Shown piece after piece: positions 41,550-49,500 of a stretch of 64,000 bases of DNA (position 1 is the stretch's first letter; each line of letters begins with the position of its first letter). A model generated the notes under the pieces. It saw nothing but the letters and a program-made list of their open reading frames with translations. It had not been told where the DNA came from and did no database searches. The position numbers and the translations under genes are program-made. Origin of the DNA: an uncultured Collinsella sp. (GTDB taxonomy: Bacteria; Actinomycetota; Coriobacteriia; Coriobacteriales; Coriobacteriaceae). The DNA is taken from contig UQMU01000007.1 in assembly GCA_900542305.1 (NCBI GenBank), forward strand, positions 10,277 to 74,276, read 5' to 3'.

Positions 41550-42296
41550 CTAGAGGCGGTAGGGGACGCCGCTGCGGATGATGGATTCGCGCACCAGGAC
41601 ATCCATGGCGTCGAGGGTGATCTCGGGCATCTCTCGGTACTTTTGCAGCACCGATAGCTCGGTGCAGGCCAGAATGACGCGGTCGCAGCCGCTACGGGCG
41701 AACTCCCACATCACGCGGTCGAACTTATCCATATCGGGCTCACGTCCGGCCTTCACATCATCGTAGATAAGCGACATCACATCGTTCTGACGTTTCTCGC
41801 TGGGATAGACGACCTCAACACCCGCAGCCTTACATTCGCGGCCGTAGACACCCGCGCCCACGGTTCCGTCGGTGCCCATGATGCCAATCTTGTGCACCGG
41901 CTCGGCCGGCATACTCAGGTTGGGGTCGAACTCGCACTCCCCCATCACCGCACCGGCCAGAGCATAGCGCACCGACTCACGCGGCATGTGGATAATCGGC
42001 ACCTTCGTAAACGACTGGATCTGGTCGTAGAAGTAGTGCGACGTGTTGCAGGGAATGGCAATGTGCGCACAGCCCAGCGACTCGAGTGCCTGGGCACACT
42101 CTTTCATGGTCGCCAGCAGCTTGGCATGCTCGCCGGTCTTAATGGCCAACGTGCGGTCGGGCATGGTCGACTTGGAGAGCACCACCATGTCGATATGTTC
42201 CTGATCGCAGGCAGCAGCCGTATGACGCACCACCTGGTCGTAGTAATACGACGTGGCCTCGGCGCCCATGCCGCCGATAACTCCCAGCTTTTCCAT
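41550..42296 (-). CDS. Aspartate/glutamate racemase family protein
   Basis: 248-aa cofactor-independent amino acid racemase. N-terminal KLGVIGGMGAEAT, first catalytic Cys in IPCNTSHYFYDQI, second in LACTELSVLQ. The start at 42296 is preferred for AAGGAGG upstream. Directly follows an ATP-grasp ligase gene on the same strand (85 bp gap); a racemase beside a D-amino-acid ligase suggests production of D-aspartate for peptidoglycan cross-bridges, as known for Enterococcus faecium. Substrate is inferred from that pairing. Confidence 0.85.
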   Translation of the reverse strand: MEKLGVIGGMGAEATSYYYDQVVRHTAAACDQEHIDMVVLSKSTMPDRTLAIKTGEHAKLLATMKECAQALESLGCAHIAIPCNTSHYFYDQIQSFTKVPIIHMPRESVRYALAGAVMGECEFDPNLSMPAEPVHKIGIMGTDGTVGAGVYGRECKAAGVEVVYPSEKRQNDVMSLIYDDVKAGREPDMDKFDRVMWEFARSGCDRVILACTELSVLQKYREMPEITLDAMDVLVRESIIRSGVPYRL

Positions 42297-42380
42297 CGCC
42301 GCCTCCTTGATGACGCTTGCGCAATTGCGCGTATCATACCCGCGCCCGCCCGATGCAAACCGGACGGGCGCCGCGCTCAT

Positions 42381-43637
42381 CTACTTGTAATACGTCTTGA
42401 ACAGCTTAAAGTGGCGCAGCTTGGTGTGCCACATGCGCAGCCAGCGGTTAAAGACAAAGTCGCCCTTCATAAACGAAGGGTCGGCGCCCTTGCCTTCCTT
42501 GTCCAGGCGATGCACCTTAGCGCGCAGCTCGGGATCCTTGACGTACTTGTCGACGACGCCCATGGGGACGACCATCCACAGGGCCTCGTCCTGAGCCGTC
42601 ACAAACTCCGGCTCAAACGGACGGTTGAACACATACTCGTCCACCACATACTTGGCAACGTTAAAGCCGCTGTTGGTAACGTAGTAGTTGCTGCGGCCCT
42701 GGCGCGTGTTGAAATCGAAGAACTTAAACGAGCCGTCGCGCTCGTCGTACTTAACGTCAAAGTTGGAATAGCCCACAAAGTGAAGGTCCTCGAGCAACTT
42801 GCGCACGCCGCCCATGAGCTCGTCGTTGGGCTCGGTAATGATACAGGCATGGTTGCCGACACCGTGGGGCTGATGCTCCTCGAGCAGCACATGGCCCAGG
42901 CACATCATGCGCACCTTGCCGTTGCGGTCGGAATAGCTGGTGAGCACGCGCATGTACTCGTCGTTGCCGGGCACGCGATCCTGCAAGATCAGGTCGTCGG
43001 TGTAGCCGCTGGCATACGAATCGCGAATGACCTGTTCCAGCTCGGCGCGGTCGGCAATCTCATAGGCCTTCTTCTGGCCCTCGAACTCATGCTGCCACCA
43101 CATGATGCCGTCAGAAGGCTTCAGAATCATCGGGTAAGGAAAATCGATCTGGTCGAGCACTTCGGCAGGCGCCTCACCCTGGGCATTAAGCATCGCCTTG
43201 GTAAAGGTAAACGTGTGCGGATAGGGCACGCCATGCTTCTCGCACAGCTCGTAGAAGATCTCCTTCTTCTGGCACTGCTCGAGCATGCTGTAGGGCGCGT
43301 AGGGAGCGACGATGTTATCCGCCAGCTCATGAGCATCTTTGGCTTGAGCCACGAGAGCGACATAGTTGTCGCCACAACCCACAAGGACAATCGTCTTGTC
43401 GGCATGCGCTTGGGCAATGCCGTTGACGGTTTTGAGCATCACGGGCATGGTGTCGATATCCACGTTGGGCGTGTAGTCGATAATCTGGCTGCGGTACGCG
43501 GGACCCGTCTGATACTTGCCAAAGACCAGACTCTTGACCTGGTACTCCTCGTAGAAGGCGCGCGCCACCGAATAGGCGTTGATGTCGCCACCAAGCAGCA
43601 CGGGAATGAACTCGCGCTCTGTAAATTGCAATGCCAT
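42381..43637 (-). CDS. ATP-grasp ligase, possible D-aspartate ligase
   Basis: 418 aa. Pre-ATP-grasp domain with FIPVLLGGDINAYSVARAF at residues 10-28, then the ATP-grasp core with PMILKPSDGIMWWQHEF, YMRVLTSYSDRNGKV and the metal-binding FFDFNTRQGRSNYYV. Upstream GGAAG. The N-terminal pattern resembles D-aspartate ligases and related ATP-grasp proteins that act on cell-wall or polymer precursors. With the racemase just downstream a cell-wall role is likely; no direct proof of substrate. Confidence 0.75.
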   Translation of the reverse strand: MALQFTEREFIPVLLGGDINAYSVARAFYEEYQVKSLVFGKYQTGPAYRSQIIDYTPNVDIDTMPVMLKTVNGIAQAHADKTIVLVGCGDNYVALVAQAKDAHELADNIVAPYAPYSMLEQCQKKEIFYELCEKHGVPYPHTFTFTKAMLNAQGEAPAEVLDQIDFPYPMILKPSDGIMWWQHEFEGQKKAYEIADRAELEQVIRDSYASGYTDDLILQDRVPGNDEYMRVLTSYSDRNGKVRMMCLGHVLLEEHQPHGVGNHACIITEPNDELMGGVRKLLEDLHFVGYSNFDVKYDERDGSFKFFDFNTRQGRSNYYVTNSGFNVAKYVVDEYVFNRPFEPEFVTAQDEALWMVVPMGVVDKYVKDPELRAKVHRLDKEGKGADPSFMKGDFVFNRWLRMWHTKLRHFKLFKTYYK

Positions 43638-43871
43638 GGAAACTTCCTATCATGAACTGCCCACACAACGGGCGGTCTTTGCGCAACTGATTTATTCTAG
43701 CGTGCCAAGCCGCCGGCGCCCAAAGCTCCACCGTATCTATGGCAATCGACGTAATCGTCCAGCACGAAGGCCAGCACGAAGACGGCGCTCACCGTTGTAT
43801 GACAATGGGCAATGAACCTACCATTGTTGTAGGATTCAGCGTATTGACATCCTCAAACGAAAGGCGCACAC

Positions 43872-44504
43872 GTGCCCCAAGACCATCCGACCGATAATCC
43901 CATCCTCAATGCCGCGAAGCGCGAGCTGGCGGAACGTGCGAAAGCGACCGCTCCCCTGTGCATGGCAAACGACGCCTACAACGGACCCGCCCGCATCGTC
44001 TCGATCAACACGTCGGCGCACAAGGGCACGCGCAAGTCGCCCGTCGCCGATGGACACGACACCGTTATAGAGCAATTTGGCCTCGCCACCGATGCGCACG
44101 CCGGGCATTGGCACCGCCAGGTCTCTTTTTTAGCCGCGGAGTCCATCCAGACGGCGCAGGCACGCGGGCTCGACGTACACGAGGGTGACTTTGGAGAGAA
44201 CTTCACCACGCAAGGCATCAATCTACTCTCGCTCCCCCTGGGAACGCAGCTCAAGATTGGCAACGATGTCCTGGTCGAAATCAGTCAGATCGGTAAGGTC
44301 TGCCACACCCGCTGTGCCATCTACTATCTCGCCGGCGACTGCATCTTTCCCCACGAGGGCGTTTTCGGCGTGGTACTAAAGGGCGGAGAGGTCTACGCCG
44401 GCGACGATATCCAGGTAATCAAACTCGGCGACGGCACCTGTTCGTTCACCCCCGCCGAGGCCCTCGAAGAGATTGAGCAGGCTCGCCAGAAGGGCACGCT
44501 GTAG
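43872..44504 (+). CDS. MOSC domain protein
   Basis: 210 aa. MOSC (molybdenum cofactor sulfurase C-terminal) domain from about residue 35: VSINTSAHKGTRKSPV, FGLATDAHAGHWHRQVSFL and EGDFGENFTTQGI, with the conserved Cys in GKVCHTRCAIYYL. The family handles sulfur or the molybdenum cofactor; stand-alone versions are often linked to molybdoenzyme maturation. GTG start at 43872 with AAAGG. No molybdenum genes are adjacent. Confidence 0.87.
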   Translation: MPQDHPTDNPILNAAKRELAERAKATAPLCMANDAYNGPARIVSINTSAHKGTRKSPVADGHDTVIEQFGLATDAHAGHWHRQVSFLAAESIQTAQARGLDVHEGDFGENFTTQGINLLSLPLGTQLKIGNDVLVEISQIGKVCHTRCAIYYLAGDCIFPHEGVFGVVLKGGEVYAGDDIQVIKLGDGTCSFTPAEALEEIEQARQKGTL

Positions 44505-44572
44505 TTATAAAACCCCACGTTGAGATGGCTTTTACAGCCCAAAACTCCTCTCAAACAGGGCTCTGTAACGTT

Positions 44573-44700
44573 AAAGTTGAACTCTATGGTTTCTCAACAA
44601 TTCATCATAACTGCAGGTCAAAGCCAAAGCCTCAAGTTCAACTTGACCCTTTGGGACCTTTAAGGTTCAAGTTGAGGTCGAAAGCAGTAGTAGAATACCG
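44573..44700 (+). promoter_or_regulatory. Promoter region with three TCAAGTTGA-like motifs
   Basis: AAAGTTGAAC at 44573, TCAACTTGA at 44638-44646 and TTCAAGTTGA at 44666-44675, the last two able to form a stem. They lie upstream of the secreted lysozyme-like gene. The exact -35/-10 is unclear. Confidence 0.35.
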
Positions 44701-44738
44701 TTCGAACCATAACCTACGATTGATTGCAGAGGGACTGG

Positions 44739-45872
44739 ATGCAGCATTCGAATCATCGCACCGCAGCGCTCATTGCGTCGAAGCCGGCTCGTATCATCAC
44801 GAGCGCCGCGCTCGCCGTTGCGCTGACGGCCACGCCGATGCTCTCCCCCGTTGCGGCGTATGCCGCCTCGCAGGCAACGCAGGACCAGCTTTCCGCAGCC
44901 CAGCAGAAGATCGAAGCCGCCACGAGCGCCTACAACGACGCCCGCACCAAACTCGATGACCTGCAAAAGCAGATTGACTCTAATGAGGCAAGCATCGAGG
45001 AAATCGAGGCCAAGCTTCCCGAGCAGCAGGCCAAGGCAAGCTCCGCCATGCGCGATCTGTACAAGTATCAGAAGGGCACCAATCCCATCGTGAGCTTCCT
45101 GGTCAACGCACAGAGCCTGGGTGAGTTCATCACGACCTGCAAATACACCAACCAGATCACGAGCTCGAGCGTCGACGAGATCGAACAGCTCAATAACATG
45201 CAAACCGAACTCGAGCAGAACAAGGCTGAGCTCCAGCAGGCCAAGTCTCAGCTTGAGGCAGAGCAGAAAAACGCCGAGGATGCGCTGGCACAGGCCCAGC
45301 AGCTCCGCAGCGAGGCACAGGCAAAAGCCGAGCAGGAAAATGCCGCCGAGCTTGCCAAGCTTGAGGCCGATAAGGCCGCTGCCGCCGAGAAGCTCTCGGG
45401 CGAGGGCGTAAGCGGCAGCAATTCCAGCAGCCAGGCCACCAACACCAACACCACCATCGACACCACGGTGAACAGCTCCAATACTGGTAGCTCCGATTAC
45501 GATTCGTTCATTAATGAGTGGACAGGCCGCATCGACAATTATCTCGCCGGCTCTCCCATGGCAGGCCAGGGCTATAACTTTGCCGTCGCCGCTTGGAATA
45601 CCGGTGTCGACCCCCGTTGGTCCCCCGCCATCGCCTGCATCGAGAGCACCAAGGGTGCTTATTGCGCCAATTCTTACAACGCCTGGGGCTGGAGTGCCCG
45701 CGGCGGCGGTTGGCGCAGCTTTGGCAGCTGGAGCGAGGGCATCTCCGCCCACGTTGCCTATCTGGGCGCCAACTACGGCTCCACCCTTACCCCGGCTGCG
45801 GCCAAAAAGTACTGCCCGCCCACGTGGCAGGACTGGTACAACAAAGTCGCCGCTCAAATGAACCGCATCTAA
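44739..45872 (+). CDS. Secreted coiled-coil protein with C-terminal lysozyme-like domain
   Basis: 377 aa. Signal peptide with hydrophobic core IITSAALAVALTATPML and cleavage after AYA. Residues about 45-230 are a long heptad-rich coiled coil like the N-terminus of PcsB-type peptidoglycan hydrolases (including a FLVNAQSLGEFI hinge). A Ser/Thr/Asn-rich linker follows, then a ~115-residue domain with CIESTKGAY (candidate catalytic Glu), NAWGWSARGGGW and WSEGISAHVAYL typical of glucosaminidase/lysozyme-like folds. Likely cell-wall remodelling. The start at 44739 follows AGAGGG. Confidence 0.83.
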   Translation: MQHSNHRTAALIASKPARIITSAALAVALTATPMLSPVAAYAASQATQDQLSAAQQKIEAATSAYNDARTKLDDLQKQIDSNEASIEEIEAKLPEQQAKASSAMRDLYKYQKGTNPIVSFLVNAQSLGEFITTCKYTNQITSSSVDEIEQLNNMQTELEQNKAELQQAKSQLEAEQKNAEDALAQAQQLRSEAQAKAEQENAAELAKLEADKAAAAEKLSGEGVSGSNSSSQATNTNTTIDTTVNSSNTGSSDYDSFINEWTGRIDNYLAGSPMAGQGYNFAVAAWNTGVDPRWSPAIACIESTKGAYCANSYNAWGWSARGGGWRSFGSWSEGISAHVAYLGANYGSTLTPAAAKKYCPPTWQDWYNKVAAQMNRI

Positions 45873-45882
45873 GTGCAACTGC

Positions 45883-45909
45883 AAGGGGCCCCAACGGGGC
45901 CCCTTTCTT
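45883..45909 (+). terminator. Terminator of the lysozyme-like gene
   Basis: AAGGGGCCCC-AAC-GGGGCCCCTT followed by TCTTTT. Confidence 0.85.
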
Positions 45910-47298
45910 TTAGGTAGCGGAGGTATCGACGACGCCGGTCGCATTGGCAACCGCGACTATGACGATCATGCATAGGAGCAGCACACCCAATGCCTTGAGC
46001 CAGAGTTTCGCGAGTTTCTTGCCGCGATAGCTGTCGAGCAGCGCGAATCGCCGACGAAGACGGCGCTTATCGAGCAGCGCAAAATGCATAAGCACCATAA
46101 GGCCATCGACAAAGAAAAAATACTCGATTATGAGAAGCCACGTCGGGTAGCTTTGGTTTGCTCCGGTGGGATGAAAGACGGCAAAGTGACTTCCGGCAAA
46201 GAACACAAGCAGCGAGAAGCAGACGAGCGTATTCCAAATGCGCCCCAGAGACTCCGGAACGCGAGAGAGCAGACCGCATGCAGCGGAGGCGGCAGGGCCA
46301 GGAGGCCCTGCGGGGTTCTGGAGCCCTTGGGGCGTCAACACCGTCTCCGAGGCCGAAGTACGGACAGGCGCAGGCGCAGAAGGCCGCACGGGGCGACTCA
46401 GATCGTATGCCGCGCGCGTCGCCCGTCCCAACGCTTCCGCGCTCGCAAAACGCTTGGCCGGGTCGAGCGCCATCGACATGCAGACGGCATCGGCAAGTGA
46501 AGTGGGAATGCCGCGCGCCTCGCATTGCTCGCGCATGTCGAGCCCTGGCTTAGGGTCGACTCCCGTCAAGCAGAAGAACAACAGGGCGCCAAGTGCGTAG
46601 ACGTCGCTTCGCACGCTCGTCTGCCCAAACCCATACTGCTCGGGCGGCGCATAGGGCCGTGTCCCAAACTTGACGGTGTCGGCATCGGCGCCATCGCGCC
46701 ATACGCGCGCGATCCCCAAGTCGATAATCACCAGCGATGAAAATGTCAGGCCGTCATTAGGCGTATAGTTGGCACCTGTCACGATGATATTCGACGGCTT
46801 GAGGTCGCGATGGATCTCCGGCGCCGACGTCTCCCCCGCCATTGCAAAACCGGCATGGAGCTCACCCACGGCGTCGCAAAGGGCAGGATACAATTCACGC
46901 GCATAATCGGGGGTGGCTCCCAGACGGTCCACCAGCGCCCCGAGTGTCTCCCCTTCGATGTATTCCATAACCACGTTGAGCTCGTCGCCCACACGACGAC
47001 AATCGACGATTCTGGGCAGGTGCTCAAAACGCCTGCCTGCCCGCTGAGCGGCAAACAGACGCTCGTATGCCCCGCCGATTTGAGCCGAAGCATCGATGCG
47101 TTTACGGACAAAGGGGCCGAGCGAACCACCGCCGGTTCCTTCAAAGTACACGAGCTCGGTTGCTTCAACGGACGAGCGCTTAAGTACACGCTCCACGCGA
47201 TAGCTGTCGTCGCGATCGAGCGACGCCAGGTGCTCGGCAAGCGCTGCGGTCAGCTCGTCATCGGAATATGTTGGGCTCTGAGTATCCATAGCCTCCAT
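45910..47298 (-). CDS. Membrane-anchored serine/threonine protein kinase
   Basis: About 462 aa. Hanks-type kinase: VMEYIEGETLGALV hinge, catalytic loop IHRDLKPSNIIV, a DLG in IIDLGIARVW in place of DFG, and APPEQYG with SDVYALGALLFF. A Pro/Ala linker follows, then hydrophobic segments near residues 360-380, 395-415 and 440-460. The N-terminal lobe lacks a clear glycine loop (GTGGGS may serve). Start ambiguous among 47319, 47301, 47298 and 47289. Followed upstream by a helix-turn-helix gene on the same strand. Confidence 0.83.
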   Translation of the reverse strand: MEAMDTQSPTYSDDELTAALAEHLASLDRDDSYRVERVLKRSSVEATELVYFEGTGGGSLGPFVRKRIDASAQIGGAYERLFAAQRAGRRFEHLPRIVDCRRVGDELNVVMEYIEGETLGALVDRLGATPDYARELYPALCDAVGELHAGFAMAGETSAPEIHRDLKPSNIIVTGANYTPNDGLTFSSLVIIDLGIARVWRDGADADTVKFGTRPYAPPEQYGFGQTSVRSDVYALGALLFFCLTGVDPKPGLDMREQCEARGIPTSLADAVCMSMALDPAKRFASAEALGRATRAAYDLSRPVRPSAPAPVRTSASETVLTPQGLQNPAGPPGPAASAACGLLSRVPESLGRIWNTLVCFSLLVFFAGSHFAVFHPTGANQSYPTWLLIIEYFFFVDGLMVLMHFALLDKRRLRRRFALLDSYRGKKLAKLWLKALGVLLLCMIVIVAVANATGVVDTSAT

Positions 47299-47387
47299 CA
47301 TAGCGCAGGGCGCAGACACCCCATGGCATCCGCGCCCCGTTCGTTTGCATCGTTGTTCGACAGCTCTACCGGCTCAGATATCAGCCG

Positions 47388-47810
47388 CTAACTCACCGTC
47401 TCCTCGCCAAAGCGATACAGTTCCTCGTTGACCTTTTGGAGACTGCACCCGCGATCGATGCAAAAGATGATAATCGCATCGCGGCGGTCCTTGCAGTTAA
47501 GGACGCTTACCCCGGCAGCCGTCAGCGCACGGTTGGTCTCTTTGAGCGTCAGCGCCATCGCAAAGGCAATCTGCAGCACCTTATTGCGACTCGGATGACG
47601 CGCACCGGTAAAGATCTGATAGCCAAAGGTCTCATTGAGATCAGCCATACGGACCACGCGCGAGCGCTCCAAGCCCTTTTCCTGCAGTAGCTGCTTCAGG
47701 TAGTCCGAAAGCGACGGGGCGGCAAAGTCGTGCTCCCTGATATAGCCATCGATGTTCGGCGCATCGAGAAGCTCATTGAGCAACTCCTCGGTCAGCTTTT
47801 TATCGGACAT
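47388..47810 (-). CDS. Helix-turn-helix protein paired with the kinase
   Basis: 140 aa. The central region (about 30-110) resembles an XRE-like HTH: LSDYLKQLLQEKGLERSRVV, NETFGYQIFTGARHPSRNKVLQIAFAMAL. The C-terminus IIFCIDRGCSLQKVNEELYRFGEE is not recognised. Good GGGGAGGTG Shine-Dalgarno. It lies 90 bp upstream of the kinase gene and may be a substrate or regulator of it. Confidence 0.65.
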   Translation of the reverse strand: MSDKKLTEELLNELLDAPNIDGYIREHDFAAPSLSDYLKQLLQEKGLERSRVVRMADLNETFGYQIFTGARHPSRNKVLQIAFAMALTLKETNRALTAAGVSVLNCKDRRDAIIIFCIDRGCSLQKVNEELYRFGEETVS

Positions 47811-47842
47811 ACGACTTCACCTCCCCCAGTGCATGCAACATG

Positions 47843-48286
47843 CTAGAAACCGCTTACGTCCGAACGCTCCCAGCTAGCAACCTGGTCGGGAGACACCGTA
47901 CCCAGCGCCTCGAACTTCCAGGAGCCGCCCGCCTTCAGATGATTGGTGTTTGCAAGAGCCGTTCCAACCTGGTTGCCATCGGCATCATACAGAACATATT
48001 CAATCTGAATGTAGCTCTTTTCCTTGTCCGTGTTATTGGTCAGGGTGCCCGTGATCTTATAGGTAAACTGATTGGAAGTATCTTCAGCCTCGTCAGCAAT
48101 GGTATACGGTTCTTGCGGTTCTTTTTGCTCCTCAGCCTGCCGTGTCGTCTCGGCAGGTTTTGCCGAATCGCTCGCAGACGAATCGGTTGAGTTGCCGCCC
48201 ATAGAGCCCACGGCACCGACAATAACCAGCACCACGATGATGCCTAGGACAATCTTACCGATTGGCTTCTTTCCCTCTTTTGCCAT
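47843..48286 (-). CDS. Membrane-anchored FxLYD-type extracytoplasmic protein
   Basis: 147 aa. Positively charged N-terminus, one hydrophobic span (about 9-28: IGKIVLGIIVVLVIVGAVG), a Ser/Glu-rich linker, then a ~75-residue beta domain with the FxLYD-like pattern TLTNNTDKEKSYIQIEYVLYDADG. No lipobox Cys. Its Shine-Dalgarno is contained in a 14-bp hairpin. Confidence 0.7.
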   Translation of the reverse strand: MAKEGKKPIGKIVLGIIVVLVIVGAVGSMGGNSTDSSASDSAKPAETTRQAEEQKEPQEPYTIADEAEDTSNQFTYKITGTLTNNTDKEKSYIQIEYVLYDADGNQVGTALANTNHLKAGGSWKFEALGTVSPDQVASWERSDVSGF

Positions 48287-48291
48287 TATTC

Positions 48292-48345
48292 ATCCTTCCT
48301 ACGATCCGGCTACCGTGCCGGTACACAGCACATCGTAGGAAGGAT
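48292..48345 (-). promoter_or_regulatory. 14-bp stem that sequesters a ribosome-binding site
   Basis: ATCCTTCCTACGAT (48292-48305) and its exact complement (48332-48345); inner stem CCGGC/GCCGG (48306-48310/48317-48321). On the minus strand the Shine-Dalgarno AGGAAGGAT is in the 3' arm, 5 nt before the ATG of the FxLYD gene. Confidence 0.75.
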
Positions 48346-48450
48346 TGAACTTGAATTCATTAGCTGAGAGCTAAGGCTGCGGTAAACGACCAATGCAGTT
48401 ATCCAAACGCCGAGCAAACGCACTGCGCGCGACCGTCTGCTGGCAGTGCA

Positions 48451-48774
48451 TCAACCCACCGTGACGGATTCCCCGGTAAAGACACTGATCATCAACAGGA
48501 CAAAGAAAACAAGGTAGCTGGCACTCAGCAGATACGCAATGATCAGAAAGACGACCCAGCCGACATTGGTTTTACCGTCGGCACGGCGTTGCTCGCGATT
48601 ACGGCAAAGCCAAATCGTCACGCCAATGGCAGTGATAAACAGCACGAGCGCCGCCGCGGCAAGCCCGGCAAGCGCAAACATCACGCCAATGCTCACAGCA
48701 ATAACCGGAAGCAGCAGCAAACCGCACCCGCATCCACCCGGACTATATACGGCAGACTGTCGGCGTCGCCTCAT
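48451..48774 (-). CDS. Small membrane protein of unknown function
   Basis: About 107 aa. Basic N-terminus (RRRRQ), a Gly/Cys-rich stretch GGCGCGLLLLPV, then two hydrophobic segments (about 20-55 and 75-98) separated by a basic loop CRNREQRRADGK. I do not recognise the family. The start at 48774 is preferred because GGGGGTGG precedes it. Same strand as the kinase cluster. Confidence 0.55.
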   Translation of the reverse strand: MRRRRQSAVYSPGGCGCGLLLLPVIAVSIGVMFALAGLAAAALVLFITAIGVTIWLCRNREQRRADGKTNVGWVVFLIIAYLLSASYLVFFVLLMISVFTGESVTVG

Positions 48775-48803
48775 CGCCGCGCCACCCCCATCATCTTTGA
48801 GCA

Positions 48804-49145
48804 CTACAGTGCGATAGCCTGCTGAACAGGAACGATCTTGTCGAGTTCCGGTTCGATCCGCCTTTTCTCGGCCTCAAGGTCAAACGCCACCTGAGCGCGC
48901 AGCCAATAACCATCCGTCAGGCCAAAATAACGGCAAAGACGGAGGTCGGTGTCGGCCGTCACGCGACGTTTTCCCAAGACAATCTGCCCGATACGCTGAG
49001 CCGGAATCCCAGTGTCTTTCGCAAGGCGATATTGAGAAATGCCCATGGGAACAAGAAACTCCTCTTTGAGAAGCTCACCAGGAGTCACCGGCGACAGCAA
49101 ATCGGCCGAAGTCTCATCACTTGTGATAATCGACGATTTCGACAT
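48804..49145 (-). CDS. HigA-type antitoxin (XRE family)
   Basis: 113 aa. HigA signature TPGELLKEEFLVPMGISQYRLA with HTH RIGQIVLGKRRVTADTDLRLCRYFGLTDGYWLRAQ. Overlaps the end of the toxin gene by about 29 bp, the usual coupling. An in-frame extension to 49220 lies inside the toxin gene and is unlikely. Confidence 0.9.
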   Translation of the reverse strand: MSKSSIITSDETSADLLSPVTPGELLKEEFLVPMGISQYRLAKDTGIPAQRIGQIVLGKRRVTADTDLRLCRYFGLTDGYWLRAQVAFDLEAEKRRIEPELDKIVPVQQAIAL

Positions 49146-49398
49146 TCCAAGCCATCTCCTGTCTCCACTCAAAACAGACCCGATAGCGCTCGTTAACACG
49201 GATGCTATATTGACCGGCACGATCGCCCTTCAAAGCTTCCAGGCGGTTGCCCGGTGGAACGCGAAGATCATCAAGCGAAGCACAAACCTGCAGTTGGCGA
49301 ATCTTCCTCAACGCAACACGCTCAAAGGGCACGAACCTCCTGACCCGCACACCCATGGCAAAGCGTTCGGTATCCTCATCTTTATACGATGCAATCAT
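49117..49398 (-). CDS. HigB/RelE-type toxin
   Basis: 93 aa. Typical HigB sequence: LRKIRQLQVCASLDDLRVPPGNRLEALKGDR, then QYSIRVNERYRVCFEW and VEIVDYHK at the end with the conserved C-terminal His. mRNA interferase of the RelE superfamily; translated before its antitoxin. Confidence 0.9.
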   Translation of the reverse strand: MIASYKDEDTERFAMGVRVRRFVPFERVALRKIRQLQVCASLDDLRVPPGNRLEALKGDRAGQYSIRVNERYRVCFEWRQEMAWNVEIVDYHK

Positions 49399-49409
49399 AG
49401 TATCGCCTT

Positions 49410-49422
49410 ACGTTAGTAACGT
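49410..49422. promoter_or_regulatory. Candidate HigBA operator
   Basis: ACGTTAGTAACGT, a 13-bp near-perfect palindrome 12 bp upstream of the toxin ATG. A TATAAT on the minus strand near 49452-49457 may be the -10. Confidence 0.45.
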
Positions 49423-49500
49423 CAAACGTTTCTATAGACTTACATCTCTATTATATCGTACGTTTGTTCGTGTTTTCTAGAACAAATAGTCCTTTGCGCC

